Source: an uncultured beta proteobacterium (lineage in GTDB: Bacteria > Pseudomonadota > Gammaproteobacteria > Burkholderiales > Rhodocyclaceae). Taken from it: a DNA stretch of 6,740 nucleotides. Both the position numbers and the translations under genes were made by a program. Positions 1-6,586 of this stretch are shown piece by piece (within the stretch, counting starts at the first letter, position 1; each line of letters opens with the position of its first letter). The stretch spans positions 1 to 6,740 of the forward strand of contig CAIYYE010000230.1 of assembly GCA_903930395.1 (NCBI GenBank). The letters are read 5' to 3'. The notes beneath the pieces were generated by a model, which searched no databases, was not told the origin of the DNA, and worked only from the letters and a program-made list of their open reading frames with translations.

Positions 1-744
1 ATGGGCTGGATGCGTCCGGCACTCTCGGCCTACCTGCGCACCCTGCACCGGCGGACCCTGGCGACCATGGTGCCGACCGCCGCGCTGGCTGCCGATCTGG
101 CTGGTGAGGGGCTGAGCGGCGTGCGTGTGGTCGGCCGCGGTGTCGATACCGGGCTGTACGATCCGGCCCGGCGTAGCCTTGCGCTGCGTCATGGCTGGGG
201 TGTCGAAGGCGATGGTCCTGTCTGTCTTTACGTCGGCCGGATAGCCGCGGAGAAGAACCTGGCGCTGGTCGAGAAGGCCTTTGCGGCGATCCAGGTCTGG
301 CATCCGCAGGCAAAAATGGTCTGGGTCGGCGATGGCCCGTCGGCCAGACAGTTGGCAGCAGACCACCCCGACCATCACTTCGCTGGCATGAAAACCGGTG
401 AGGATCTCGCCGCCCACTACGCCAGCGCCGATCTCTTTCTCTTCCCCAGCCTGACCGAAACCTACGGCAATGTCGTCGCCGAGGCGATGGCCAGCGGCCT
501 GCCCGTCATCGCCTACCGCAGTGCAGCGGCCGCCGAGCTTGTCGTCTCGGAAAAAAACGGCATGGTGGCCTCGCCCGGCGACGAGCGGGCCTACGTCGAT
601 GGTGCGCTGTGGATGCTCGACGATGCGGAGCGTCTCGGCAAAATGGCCGAGGCGGCGCGGCAGACCATGCTGCCCCGCAGCTGGTCCGGCGTGGTCGAGG
701 CGTTCGAGACAGTGGCGCGCGAGGCGATGGCGATTCAGCGTTGA
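1..744 (+). CDS. GT4-family glycosyltransferase, C-terminal part (5' end outside window)
   Basis: The visible 247 residues are the sugar-nucleotide-binding half of a GT-B fold glycosyltransferase of family GT4. The donor-site features are a GRGVD motif (residues 45-49), VGRIAAEKN (78-86, with the conserved Arg80 and Lys85), VGDGP (109-113), and an EX7E motif formed by Glu153 and Glu161 inside SLTETYGNVVAEAMASGLP. Family members have about 350-400 residues with an N-terminal acceptor-binding Rossmann domain. That domain is missing here, so the gene almost certainly begins before base 1 and the ATG at base 1 is probably an internal Met codon. The pattern around EX7E resembles the MgtA/PimB-like alpha-mannosyltransferases that use GDP-mannose, so transfer of a hexose to a lipid or polysaccharide at the inner membrane is likely. 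Donor and acceptor cannot be fixed from sequence. The stop overlaps the convergent neighbour by 10 bases. Confidence 0.9.
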   Translation: MGWMRPALSAYLRTLHRRTLATMVPTAALAADLAGEGLSGVRVVGRGVDTGLYDPARRSLALRHGWGVEGDGPVCLYVGRIAAEKNLALVEKAFAAIQVWHPQAKMVWVGDGPSARQLAADHPDHHFAGMKTGEDLAAHYASADLFLFPSLTETYGNVVAEAMASGLPVIAYRSAAAAELVVSEKNGMVASPGDERAYVDGALWMLDDAERLGKMAEAARQTMLPRSWSGVVEAFETVAREAMAIQR

Positions 745-747
745 ATC
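732..747. repeat. Inverted repeat across two convergent stop codons
   Basis: GATTCA (732-737) and TGAATC (742-747) are perfect 6-base inverted arms around GCGT. The TGA of the glycosyltransferase (742-744) and the TGA of the FmdE-like gene (735-737 on the - strand) both lie in the arms, and both proteins end in Ile-Gln-Arg. There is no T-rich tail, so a role as terminator is doubtful; it may simply be a compact end shared by two genes. Confidence 0.6.
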
Positions 748-1349
748 AGGCGCAGCGTGACGAGGGCCGGATCGTCGCCGTGGTCGATCAGGATACGTTT
801 GACGCGATCCTGCCAGAGTTCGCCGAAGCGCTTCTTTTCGGCCGGGTTGGCTGAGCCTTGCATCACAAAAGGGAGCAGGCTGCCCAGATGCTGATCGGGC
901 GGCACCAGATTGGGCCAGAAGCTTGCGCTGACCGCAGCATTCGTATCGAGCCGGGTAAAAGTCATGGCGGATCTGCCGCTCAGCCCGAAGGTCAGCAGGC
1001 CGCGCCGTACATGCTGACCACCGAGCCCCTTGAAGCCGCCGTCAGCGGCGGCCCCCGTGAGCAGTGTGGCAATGCTGGCGAGGACGCCAGCCACGCCGGT
1101 TTCGAGGTCTTCATGGAAGGCGACGGCGATATTGCCGCGAACCGGTATCTCGTCACCGTAGAGCGCACGTAGCGCGCGGATGCTCATCAGCCAGGCACCG
1201 GCCACCGTCGGGCATGAATGCCCGGCCAGTTTCACGGCATCGACAAAGTGGTATTCGATCAATCCGTCTTCGGCTGCGCCGAGCAGTTCGGCCAGCGGGT
1301 CGCGCAGCGTGATGGCGGGGGCGTGGGCAAAGAATTCGGGAAAGGCCAT
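735..1349 (-). CDS. FmdE-family protein, stand-alone, function unknown
   Basis: This 204-residue cytosolic protein has no signal peptide or membrane segment. It carries the hallmark of the FmdE family: VKLAGHSCPTVAGAW at residues 39-53, with His44 and Cys46 as likely metal ligands, followed by an RGNIAVAF strand (71-78) and a Gly-rich GGFKGLGG segment (104-111). FmdE was named from the formylmethanofuran dehydrogenase operon of methanogens; related proteins are widespread in bacteria that lack that pathway, and their role is not established. No C-terminal zinc finger of the kind seen in some archaeal members is present. The ATG at 1349 is supported by AAGGAGA at 1355-1361, five bases upstream. 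No molybdenum or C1-metabolism gene lies beside it in this window, so the context gives no function; metal binding or redox work is inference. Confidence 0.8.
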   Translation of the reverse strand: MAFPEFFAHAPAITLRDPLAELLGAAEDGLIEYHFVDAVKLAGHSCPTVAGAWLMSIRALRALYGDEIPVRGNIAVAFHEDLETGVAGVLASIATLLTGAAADGGFKGLGGQHVRRGLLTFGLSGRSAMTFTRLDTNAAVSASFWPNLVPPDQHLGSLLPFVMQGSANPAEKKRFGELWQDRVKRILIDHGDDPALVTLRLIQR

Positions 1350-1375
1350 GGCGATCTCCTTCTCGCTGTAGTATG

Positions 1376-1389
1376 GCCTGCAAGCAGGC
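1376..1389. repeat. Short palindrome upstream of the FmdE-like gene, possible operator
   Basis: GCCTGC and GCAGGC are perfect 6-base arms around AA, giving a 14-base dyad whose inner edge is 26 bases upstream of the FmdE-like start codon. A second dyad, GGCGG-C-CCGCC at 1387-1397, overlaps it. The place suits an operator, but GC-rich palindromes of this size arise by chance, and no regulator is visible nearby. Confidence 0.3.
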
Positions 1390-1505
1390 GGCCCGCCTTG
1401 ATGTCGCTCAGGTTGCCACTCGGAATGGGATGCCGTGCGCTGTCCGCTGTTTTGTTGCCAGGGAACTGCTCGCCGTTTTCGCAGTCTTGATTGTCAGGAT
1501 CATTC

Positions 1506-1511
1506 AGGAGG
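1506..1511 (+). promoter_or_regulatory. Shine-Dalgarno site fixing the start at 1522
   Basis: AGGAGG lies 10 bases before the ATG at 1522. The reading frame is open further upstream to an ATG at 1435, but that extension has no such site and would bury the signal peptide behind 29 extra residues, so 1522 is chosen. Confidence 0.8.
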
Positions 1512-1521
1512 GAGATCTGCC

Positions 1522-1920
1522 ATGTCGAAATTCATTTTTGCTGCTCTTGGCAGCATTTGGGCAATCAGCGCCCTGGCCCAGGATGCCCCGGTCAAAATGA
1601 GTCGGGAGGAATTGCTGGCTTTCCTGCCGGGCCTCAAGGTGACGCATGTCTCGTCGGGCGGCAGCGAACGCCACTGGACGAACGAGCCGGATGGTACTTT
1701 ATATGCGAATTCCAACAACAAGACCTTCGGCAGCGGTGCGGGCTCACGGACGGTCGGCCAAGCCGGAACCTGGAAGGTTAACGACGAAGGCAAGTACTGC
1801 GTCGACATCGACTGGAAGCAGCTTGCCGAAAAATGGTGTGCCAATATCCTCAAGGGCGAGGGCGATACTTACTATCTCGGCAAGGTGGACGAAAAGCGCA
1901 AGATCGTCTTCGTCAAATAA
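1522..1920 (+). CDS. Small exported protein, possibly DUF995-like
   Basis: This encodes a 132-residue precursor with a classical Sec signal peptide: Lys3, a hydrophobic stretch at residues 4-18, and a likely cleavage after ALA (17-19, before Gln20). The mature part of about 113 residues has an initial MSREELLAFLPG helix (26-37), then alternating polar and hydrophobic segments rich in Gly, Trp and Tyr (for example EPDGTLYA 55-62, GTWKV 82-86, DTYYLGKV 115-122), which suggest a small beta-sandwich or barrel. The only two cysteines, Cys93 and Cys106, could form a disulfide in the periplasm. The order of short motifs recalls DUF995-type proteins (opening MSxEELxxxxxG, central DGT, GTW, and WC), but I cannot confirm membership without a profile search. 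No lipobox is present, so it should be soluble. It stands alone on its strand, and the function is unknown. Confidence 0.8.
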   Translation: MSKFIFAALGSIWAISALAQDAPVKMSREELLAFLPGLKVTHVSSGGSERHWTNEPDGTLYANSNNKTFGSGAGSRTVGQAGTWKVNDEGKYCVDIDWKQLAEKWCANILKGEGDTYYLGKVDEKRKIVFVK

Positions 1921-1940
1921 AGGACTTGTCGCTACTTCTT

Positions 1941-1958
1941 CCGGTCAGCCATGACCGG
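1941..1958. terminator. Hairpin between convergent genes, possible weak terminator
   Basis: CCGGTCA (1941-1947) and TGACCGG (1952-1958) form a perfect 7-base stem with a GCCA loop. It lies in the 65-base gap between the ends of the exported-protein gene and gloA, where a terminator serving both directions is expected. No T-run follows on either strand, so it is not a canonical intrinsic terminator; it could protect RNA ends from nucleases or act weakly. Confidence 0.4.
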
Positions 1959-1985
1959 TGTGCCGGACGGATTACGCTCGTACTG

Positions 1986-2378
1986 TCAGCTATCTGATTT
2001 GGCTTGTATCAGTTCGATCTTGTAACCATCCGGATCTTCGACAAAGGCGAGGATGGTCTTGCCGTGCTTCATCGGCCCGGCTTCACGCACCACCTTGCCG
2101 CCGCGCTCCTTGATCGCGGCGCAGGCGGCGGCCGCATCGGGGACGGCCAGCGCGATATGGCCGTAGCCGTTGCCCAGGTCGTAGCCAGGCGTATCCCAGT
2201 TGTGGGTCAGTTCAAGGACGGCATTGCTGGCTTCGTCGCCATAGCCGACAAAGGCCAGGGTGAAGCGGCCATCCGGGTAGTCCTGGCGGCGCAACAGTTG
2301 CATGCCGAGGACTTCAGTGTAGAAGGCGATGGACTGGTCGAGATTGCCGACGCGGAGCATGGTGTGGAGGATGCGCAT
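1986..2378 (-). CDS. gloA: Lactoylglutathione lyase (glyoxalase I)
   Basis: GloA converts the hemithioacetal of methylglyoxal and glutathione to S-lactoylglutathione in the cytosol, the first step of glyoxalase detoxification. The 130-residue protein has two beta-alpha-beta-beta-beta modules of the vicinal oxygen chelate fold. All four metal ligands known from the E. coli enzyme are present at the same positions: His5, Glu56, His74 and Glu122. It also shows the family signatures [19 protein letters not shown] (2-20), the GNGYGHIA segment (69-76) and [13 protein letters not shown] (112-124). The short form without the inserts of the human enzyme suggests the nickel/cobalt-dependent class, by family analogy. 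It is last in the - strand run, 84 bases after the metallopeptidase gene. The start has no clear Shine-Dalgarno site (an A-rich CAAATAAAA precedes the ATG), but the His5 ligand fixes the start. Confidence 0.96.
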   Translation of the reverse strand: MRILHTMLRVGNLDQSIAFYTEVLGMQLLRRQDYPDGRFTLAFVGYGDEASNAVLELTHNWDTPGYDLGNGYGHIALAVPDAAAACAAIKERGGKVVREAGPMKHGKTILAFVEDPDGYKIELIQAKSDS

Positions 2379-2462
2379 TTTTATTTGTGGCCAGTGCTTG
2401 GTTGTCAGGGGGGCGTTGTTGGGTAAATTTGGGGCGCCTTGGGTTGGGCTAAAGGCTCGCCA
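2379..2462 (-). promoter_or_regulatory. 84-base spacer before gloA
   Basis: This is the only sizeable gap within the - strand run. It would leave room for a separate gloA promoter, but I see no good -35/-10 pair. It is G-rich on the + strand, with a GGCGCC palindrome, and carries no ORF. Read-through from the upstream genes is equally possible. Confidence 0.3.
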
Positions 2463-3182
2463 TTAATAACCGGCGACCAGTTTTCCCCAGCGGCGCAGTT
2501 CGAGGCGGCGGGCTTTCCAGTCCGGGCAGAGTTGCTCGACGACAGACCAGAAACGCGGGCTGTGGTTCATTTCCTTGAGGTGGGCGAGTTCGTGGCAGAC
2601 GACGTAATCGACAATGGCGAGCGGCATGAGGATAAGTCGCCAGTTCAGGGCGATGCCGCCGCGCTGGCTGCAACTGCCCCAGCGCGTGCGGGCCGAGGAC
2701 AGGCGCAGCGGTGGCGGGGCGACGGCGAGATTCGGGGCGTAGTGGGCGAGACGTTCGGCAAAGACGGCGCGGGCTTTCTCGCGCAGTGCTTTTTCCAGGC
2801 TGGGGCGGGCGTTGCCGCTGGCGTCGGGACGCAGATAGAGCATGCCGGGGCCGAACTGCCAGCCTGACCGGCCTATCGTGGTGAGGCGTATGGTGAGCGG
2901 CTCGTCGAGGACGGAAATGATGCTTCCATCCGTGATTTGCAGGGTTTCGGGGGCGGCTCGGTCACGCCAGGCGGCGAGTTTGTCGAGCACCCACTGGCCG
3001 TGTTCGTGGATCAGGTTTTCGATGTCGCCGAGGCGGGCACGGGTCGGGGCGCCGACGCGCAGGCCGCGATGGTCGATGGCGAGGCCGATGGTCCGGCGCG
3101 GGCTGCGTCTGAGCTGATAGGCGATGGCCTGGCCGGCAATGACGATGCGCCGCGCTGGCTCAGGTGGCGTTGTGGGAGGCAT
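2463..3182 (-). CDS. YgjP/DUF45-family zinc metallopeptidase-like protein
   Basis: This 239-residue protein matches the YgjP-like (formerly DUF45) family, related to SprT and minigluzincin-type zinc peptidases. The catalytic motif is HELAH at residues 197-201 (zinc ligands His197 and His201, general base Glu198), with His207 in HELAHLKEMNH as the likely third ligand. Upstream is the family signature RWGSC (167-171) followed by LNWRL (179-183); downstream is HSPRFW (207-212). The N-terminal half (about 10-130) is the usual beta-rich part. There is no signal peptide, so it is cytosolic. The substrate is unknown for most members. The ATG at 3182 lies inside the end of the acyltransferase gene (23-base overlap) and has no strong Shine-Dalgarno site, so translation may depend on coupling. 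Members sit in varied contexts; here it travels with housekeeping genes. Confidence 0.9.
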   Translation of the reverse strand: MPPTTPPEPARRIVIAGQAIAYQLRRSPRRTIGLAIDHRGLRVGAPTRARLGDIENLIHEHGQWVLDKLAAWRDRAAPETLQITDGSIISVLDEPLTIRLTTIGRSGWQFGPGMLYLRPDASGNARPSLEKALREKARAVFAERLAHYAPNLAVAPPPLRLSSARTRWGSCSQRGGIALNWRLILMPLAIVDYVVCHELAHLKEMNHSPRFWSVVEQLCPDWKARRLELRRWGKLVAGY

Positions 3183-3912
3183 CCGAGTAGCGATGCGGCG
3201 AGATGCGGTGCATTTCGTCTTCGATCCAGGCTTCGGCCCGCTGATTGACTTCGGCTTCGGTCATGCCGGTGGCGTCGAAGGCTGGGCCTATGCTCATGGT
3301 GACGGTGCCGGGCGTTTTCAGGAAAGCCTGGCGCGGCCAGAGTTCGCCGGCATCGTGGGCGACCGGCACGACCTTGCAGCCGACGTGGGTGGCGAGATAG
3401 GCGCCGCCCGGGTTGTAACGTTTCTTGTGACCCGGCGCGACGCGTGTGCCTTCCGGGAAGAGGATGACGTAGAAGCCCTGCTGCAGGCGCTCGCGGCCCT
3501 GGGTGACGACCTGGTCGAGGGCGTCCTTGCCGGCCGCACGGTCGATTGAGATCATTTTCATGGCGGCCAGTCCCCAGCCGACCAGTGGCACCCTGAGCAG
3601 TTCCTTCTTGAGCACGAAGACGCAGTAGGCGCCATTCGGCACGAGGTCCTGGATGGTCATCGTTTCCCAGGCTGACTGGTGTTTGGCGAGAATGACGCAG
3701 GGTTCCTGCGGCATGTTTTCAAGGCCGATTACCTTGGGCCGGATACCGAGGATGTTTTCAACGCCGAACTGCATGCCGAGGCGCCACAGCTTGCCGAAGC
3801 GGTAGCCCCAGAGGCCGCGCAGGACCAGGGCGGCAATGACGACGAGCGGCGCCGAGAGGATGGACCAGACAATGGCGTAGGCCATGAACAGCGTCGAACG
3901 CACGGTTTTCAT
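3160..3912 (-). CDS. plsC: 1-acyl-sn-glycerol-3-phosphate acyltransferase (PlsC family)
   Basis: The protein likely transfers an acyl chain from acyl-ACP or acyl-CoA to lysophosphatidic acid, making phosphatidic acid for membrane phospholipids at the inner membrane. It has 250 residues, usual for PlsC. A hydrophobic N-terminal segment (about 8-31) should anchor it. The acyltransferase blocks appear in order: block I KHQSAWET (77-84), in which His78 is catalytic but the usual Asp of HX4D is Glu83; block II KKELLRVPLVGWG (102-114) ending near IDR (123-125); block III FPEGTR (152-157); and a later VVPVAHDAG segment corresponding to block IV. The start overlaps the gmhB stop as ATGA, with AAGGAA at 3921-3926 as ribosome binding site. 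Paralogues acting on other lyso-lipids exist, so the acceptor is assigned by family and is less sure than the reaction class. Confidence 0.9.
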   Translation of the reverse strand: MKTVRSTLFMAYAIVWSILSAPLVVIAALVLRGLWGYRFGKLWRLGMQFGVENILGIRPKVIGLENMPQEPCVILAKHQSAWETMTIQDLVPNGAYCVFVLKKELLRVPLVGWGLAAMKMISIDRAAGKDALDQVVTQGRERLQQGFYVILFPEGTRVAPGHKKRYNPGGAYLATHVGCKVVPVAHDAGELWPRQAFLKTPGTVTMSIGPAFDATGMTEAEVNQRAEAWIEDEMHRISPHRYSDASHNAT

Positions 3913-4460
3913 GGGGTTGTTTCCTTGAGGATGGCGTCGATCGCCGCCGACAGGTCCTTGAATTCCAGTGTGCCTTCCGGCAGATTGCCTTCGGCCTTGG
4001 TTTTTTCACCCTTGCCGGTCATCACCAGCATGGGCTGGCAGCCATAGACGGCGCAGGCCTGCAGGTCGCGCAGCGAGTCGCCGATGGCCGGGACGCCCTT
4101 GAGGTCGATGTTGAGCGTTTCGGAAATGCGTTTGAACATGCCAGGATTCGGTTTGCGGCAATCGCACTTCGAATCGGCTGCATGCGGGCAATAGAAAATG
4201 GCGTCGATCCGGCCGCCCAGTGCCACCGCGGCCTTGTGCATCTTGCTGTGGATGAGGTTGAGCGTTTCCATGTCGAACAGGCCGCGGCCAACGCCCGACT
4301 GGTTGGTCGCCACGACCACCTTGTAGCCGCACTGGGTGAGGCGGGCTATCGCTTCCAGGCTGCCCGGAATCGGCTTCCATTCGGCCGGGCTCTTGATGAA
4401 CTGGGCGGAATCGAAGTTGATGACCCCGTCGCGGTCGAGGATGACGAGTTTGGTGGGCAT
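3909..4460 (-). CDS. gmhB: D-glycero-beta-D-manno-heptose-1,7-bisphosphate 7-phosphatase
   Basis: GmhB removes the 7-phosphate from heptose 1,7-bisphosphate on the way to ADP-heptose, the precursor of the LPS inner core; it acts in the cytosol. The 183-residue protein is a HAD phosphatase of the histidinol-phosphatase-like subclass. It shows motif I DRDGVIN (9-15; nucleophile Asp9, acid/base Asp11), motif II ATNQSGVGRG (51-60), Lys103 of motif III and motif IV IGDSLRDL (126-133; Asp128, Asp132). A structural zinc site is given by Cys91, His93, Cys99 and Cys101, typical of GmhB. ATG at 4460 has AGGAAA at 4467-4472. It starts 15 bases after the glyS stop and its TGA overlaps the next start. No other ADP-heptose pathway gene is in the window. 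The related HisB phosphatase domain is the main alternative, but the context and length favour GmhB. Confidence 0.95.
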   Translation of the reverse strand: MPTKLVILDRDGVINFDSAQFIKSPAEWKPIPGSLEAIARLTQCGYKVVVATNQSGVGRGLFDMETLNLIHSKMHKAAVALGGRIDAIFYCPHAADSKCDCRKPNPGMFKRISETLNIDLKGVPAIGDSLRDLQACAVYGCQPMLVMTGKGEKTKAEGNLPEGTLEFKDLSAAIDAILKETTP

Positions 4461-4475
4461 GGCGGCTTTCCTGAC

Positions 4476-6584
4476 TTAAGCGGACAGTTTGGAAAGGTCG
4501 GCGACCTTGTTCATCGCGGCATGCAGCTTGGCGAGCAGGCCGAGCCGGTTGGCGCGCAGGGCCGGGTCGTCGGCATTGACCATGACGCCGTCGAAGAAGG
4601 CATCGACCGGGGCGCGCAAGGCGGCCAGGGCCTGCAGCGATTCGCTGTAGTCGCCGGTGACGAAGGCGGCATCGGCCTGCGGCACGACTTCGACGAGCGC
4701 GTCATGCAGGGCGATTTCGGCGGCTTCCTGGAGCAGGGCGTTGTCGACCGTCGCTTCGACAGCGTTCTCGACCTTTTTCAGGATGTTGCCGACGCGCTTG
4801 TTGGCGGCAGCCAGGGCGGCGGCTTCGGGCAGCGCCGAGAAGGCGCGGACGGCGGCCAGGCGCTTGGGAATGTCGCCCAGGCGCTGCGGCCGCTGGCTGA
4901 CCACGGCATCGACTTCCTGCGCCGTGTAACCCTGCTCGCGCAGGCTGCCGGCGAGGCGGTCGTAGATGAAATCGGCCAGTGCCGCGTCGGCGCTCTTGAA
5001 GCCTTCGACACTGGAAAACGCACGGGCGGCAACGCCCAAGAGAGAGTTCAGCGGCAGATCGAGATTGCCTTCGCTGAGCATGCGGATGGCGCCCAGCGCA
5101 TGGCGGCGCAGGGCAAACGGGTCGCGGTCGCCGGTCGGAATCTGGCCGATGCCGAACATGCCGACCAGGGTTTCCAGCTTGTCGGCCAGCGCGACGACTG
5201 TTCCGACTTGCCCGCGCGGCAGGCTGTCGCCGGCAAAGCGCGGCTTGTAGTGATCTTCGATGGCGTCGGCGACATCTGCGGCGAGGCCGTCATGCAGCGC
5301 GTAGTAGCGGCCCATGATGCCCTGCAGCTCGGGGAACTCGCCGACCATGTCAGTGAGCAGGTCGGCCTTGGCCAGCACCGCGGCCTGTTCGGCGTGATGG
5401 GCCAACTCACCGCCGCCGAGATGGTCGGCGATGGCGCGGGCAATCGCGGCGACGCGCTGGACGCGCTCACCCTGGGTGCCCAGCTTGTTGTGATAAACGA
5501 CCTTGCCGAGGCCGGCGACGCGGCTTTCCAGCGACTTCTTGCGATCCTGATCGAAGAAAAACTTGGCGTCGGCCAGGCGCGGGCGCACGACGCGCTCGTT
5601 GCCGCCGATTACGGCAGACGCGTCTTCCGGGCTGATGTTGCTGACGACGAGGAATTTGTTGGTCAGCTTGCCGGCAGCATCGAGCAGCGGGAAGTATTTC
5701 TGGTTGGCCTTCATGGTCAGAATCAGGCATTCCTGCGGGACGGCGAGGAATTCTTCTTCAAACTGGCCGATCAGCACATTCGGGCGTTCGACCAGCGCAG
5801 TCACTTCGTCGAGCAGGGCATCGTCGTCAATCGGCTTGCCGCCGGCCAGTGCCGCAGCGGCTTCGAGCTGGCGGACGATTTCGGCGCGGCGTTCGGCGAA
5901 GGAGGCAATCACGGCGCCATAGGTTGCCAGCTTGCCGGCATATTCGTCGGCATTGGCGAGGACGACCGGATCGATGGCTGCTTCAAAGCGGTGACCATGG
6001 GTTTCACGACCGGAGTTCAGGCCGAGAATGGCGAGCGGCACGACATCATCACCGTGCAGGGCGACGAGGCCATGCGCCGGACGGACGAAATTGACGCTGC
6101 TCCAGCCATCCTGCAACTGGTAGCTCATTACCTTGGGGATGGGCAGCGCAGCAAGCGCGGCTTCGAGCGCCTTCTGCAGGCCTTCGGCCAGCGTGGCGCC
6201 CTTGGCCAGGCTGTCGTAGAACAGGATGTCGGCCTTGCCGTCGTTCTCACGGCGCAGGGATGCGACGCAGGACGCATCGGCACCCAGTGCGGCCAGCTTC
6301 TTGAGCAGGGCGGGGGTGGCGTTGCCGGCGGCGTCGAGGCCAACGGCAACCGGCATGAGTTTCTGGACGACCGGCTTGTCGGCGGCGACGGCAGCGACAT
6401 CTGTGACATGGGCGGCGAGGCGACGCGGCGAGGCGTAGGCCGTGACGGCGGCGGCATCGGTGGCGAGGCCGCTGTTTTTCAGCGAGGCGGCGAGGCTGGC
6501 GGCAAAGACTTCACCCAGCTTCTTGAGCGCCTTGGGCGGCAGTTCTTCAACAAACAGTTCAACCAGCAGATTCTTGGCAGTCAT
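4476..6584 (-). CDS. glyS: Glycyl-tRNA synthetase beta subunit
   Basis: GlyS is the tRNA-binding subunit of the bacterial heterotetrameric (alpha2beta2) class II glycyl-tRNA synthetase, which charges tRNA-Gly in the cytosol. The 702-residue length fits the family (about 690-720). Conserved stretches include the N-terminus LLVELFVEELPPKAL (6-20), RETHGHRF (193-200), MKANQKYFPL (291-300), GNERVVRPRLADAKFFFDQD (328-347), an HD-like region around LLTDMVGEFPELQGIMGRYY (409-428), and a C-terminal DALR-type anticodon-binding domain (about 590-690) ending with FFDGVMVNADD and LRANRLGLL. I prefer ATG at 6584, two bases after the glyQ stop; a TTG at 6590 in frame would add two residues and overlap that stop. 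No clear Shine-Dalgarno site precedes it, so coupling to glyQ is likely. No defects seen. Confidence 0.97.
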   Translation of the reverse strand: MTAKNLLVELFVEELPPKALKKLGEVFAASLAASLKNSGLATDAAAVTAYASPRRLAAHVTDVAAVAADKPVVQKLMPVAVGLDAAGNATPALLKKLAALGADASCVASLRRENDGKADILFYDSLAKGATLAEGLQKALEAALAALPIPKVMSYQLQDGWSSVNFVRPAHGLVALHGDDVVPLAILGLNSGRETHGHRFEAAIDPVVLANADEYAGKLATYGAVIASFAERRAEIVRQLEAAAALAGGKPIDDDALLDEVTALVERPNVLIGQFEEEFLAVPQECLILTMKANQKYFPLLDAAGKLTNKFLVVSNISPEDASAVIGGNERVVRPRLADAKFFFDQDRKKSLESRVAGLGKVVYHNKLGTQGERVQRVAAIARAIADHLGGGELAHHAEQAAVLAKADLLTDMVGEFPELQGIMGRYYALHDGLAADVADAIEDHYKPRFAGDSLPRGQVGTVVALADKLETLVGMFGIGQIPTGDRDPFALRRHALGAIRMLSEGNLDLPLNSLLGVAARAFSSVEGFKSADAALADFIYDRLAGSLREQGYTAQEVDAVVSQRPQRLGDIPKRLAAVRAFSALPEAAALAAANKRVGNILKKVENAVEATVDNALLQEAAEIALHDALVEVVPQADAAFVTGDYSESLQALAALRAPVDAFFDGVMVNADDPALRANRLGLLAKLHAAMNKVADLSKLSA

Positions 6585-6586
6585 CT

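Larger units (their letters stand above)
1350..1521. promoter_or_regulatory. Divergent intergenic region, probable promoters both ways
   Basis: This is the only gap between head-to-head genes (FmdE-like to the left, small exported protein to the right), so it must hold at least one start of transcription for each unless one gene is read from far away. I see no convincing sigma-70 pair. TTGCCA at 1455-1460 is a possible -35 for the rightward gene, but no good -10 follows at the right distance. It contains two overlapping short palindromes near the left gene. No small ORF or RNA gene is evident. Confidence 0.5.

Noticed and set aside
858..1172. A 104-codon open frame on the + strand opposite the FmdE-like gene
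   Set aside because: The - strand gene has a good ribosome site and the conserved GHSCP motif; the + frame shows no motif.
1435..1521. Upstream ATG extension of the small exported protein
   Set aside because: AGGAGG before the ATG at 1522 and the signal peptide beginning there favour the shorter form.
2004..3549. Several + strand open frames of 90-142 codons opposite gloA, the YgjP-like gene and plsC
   Set aside because: They are low-complexity mirror frames of strongly conserved genes, with no recognisable motifs or convincing ribosome sites.
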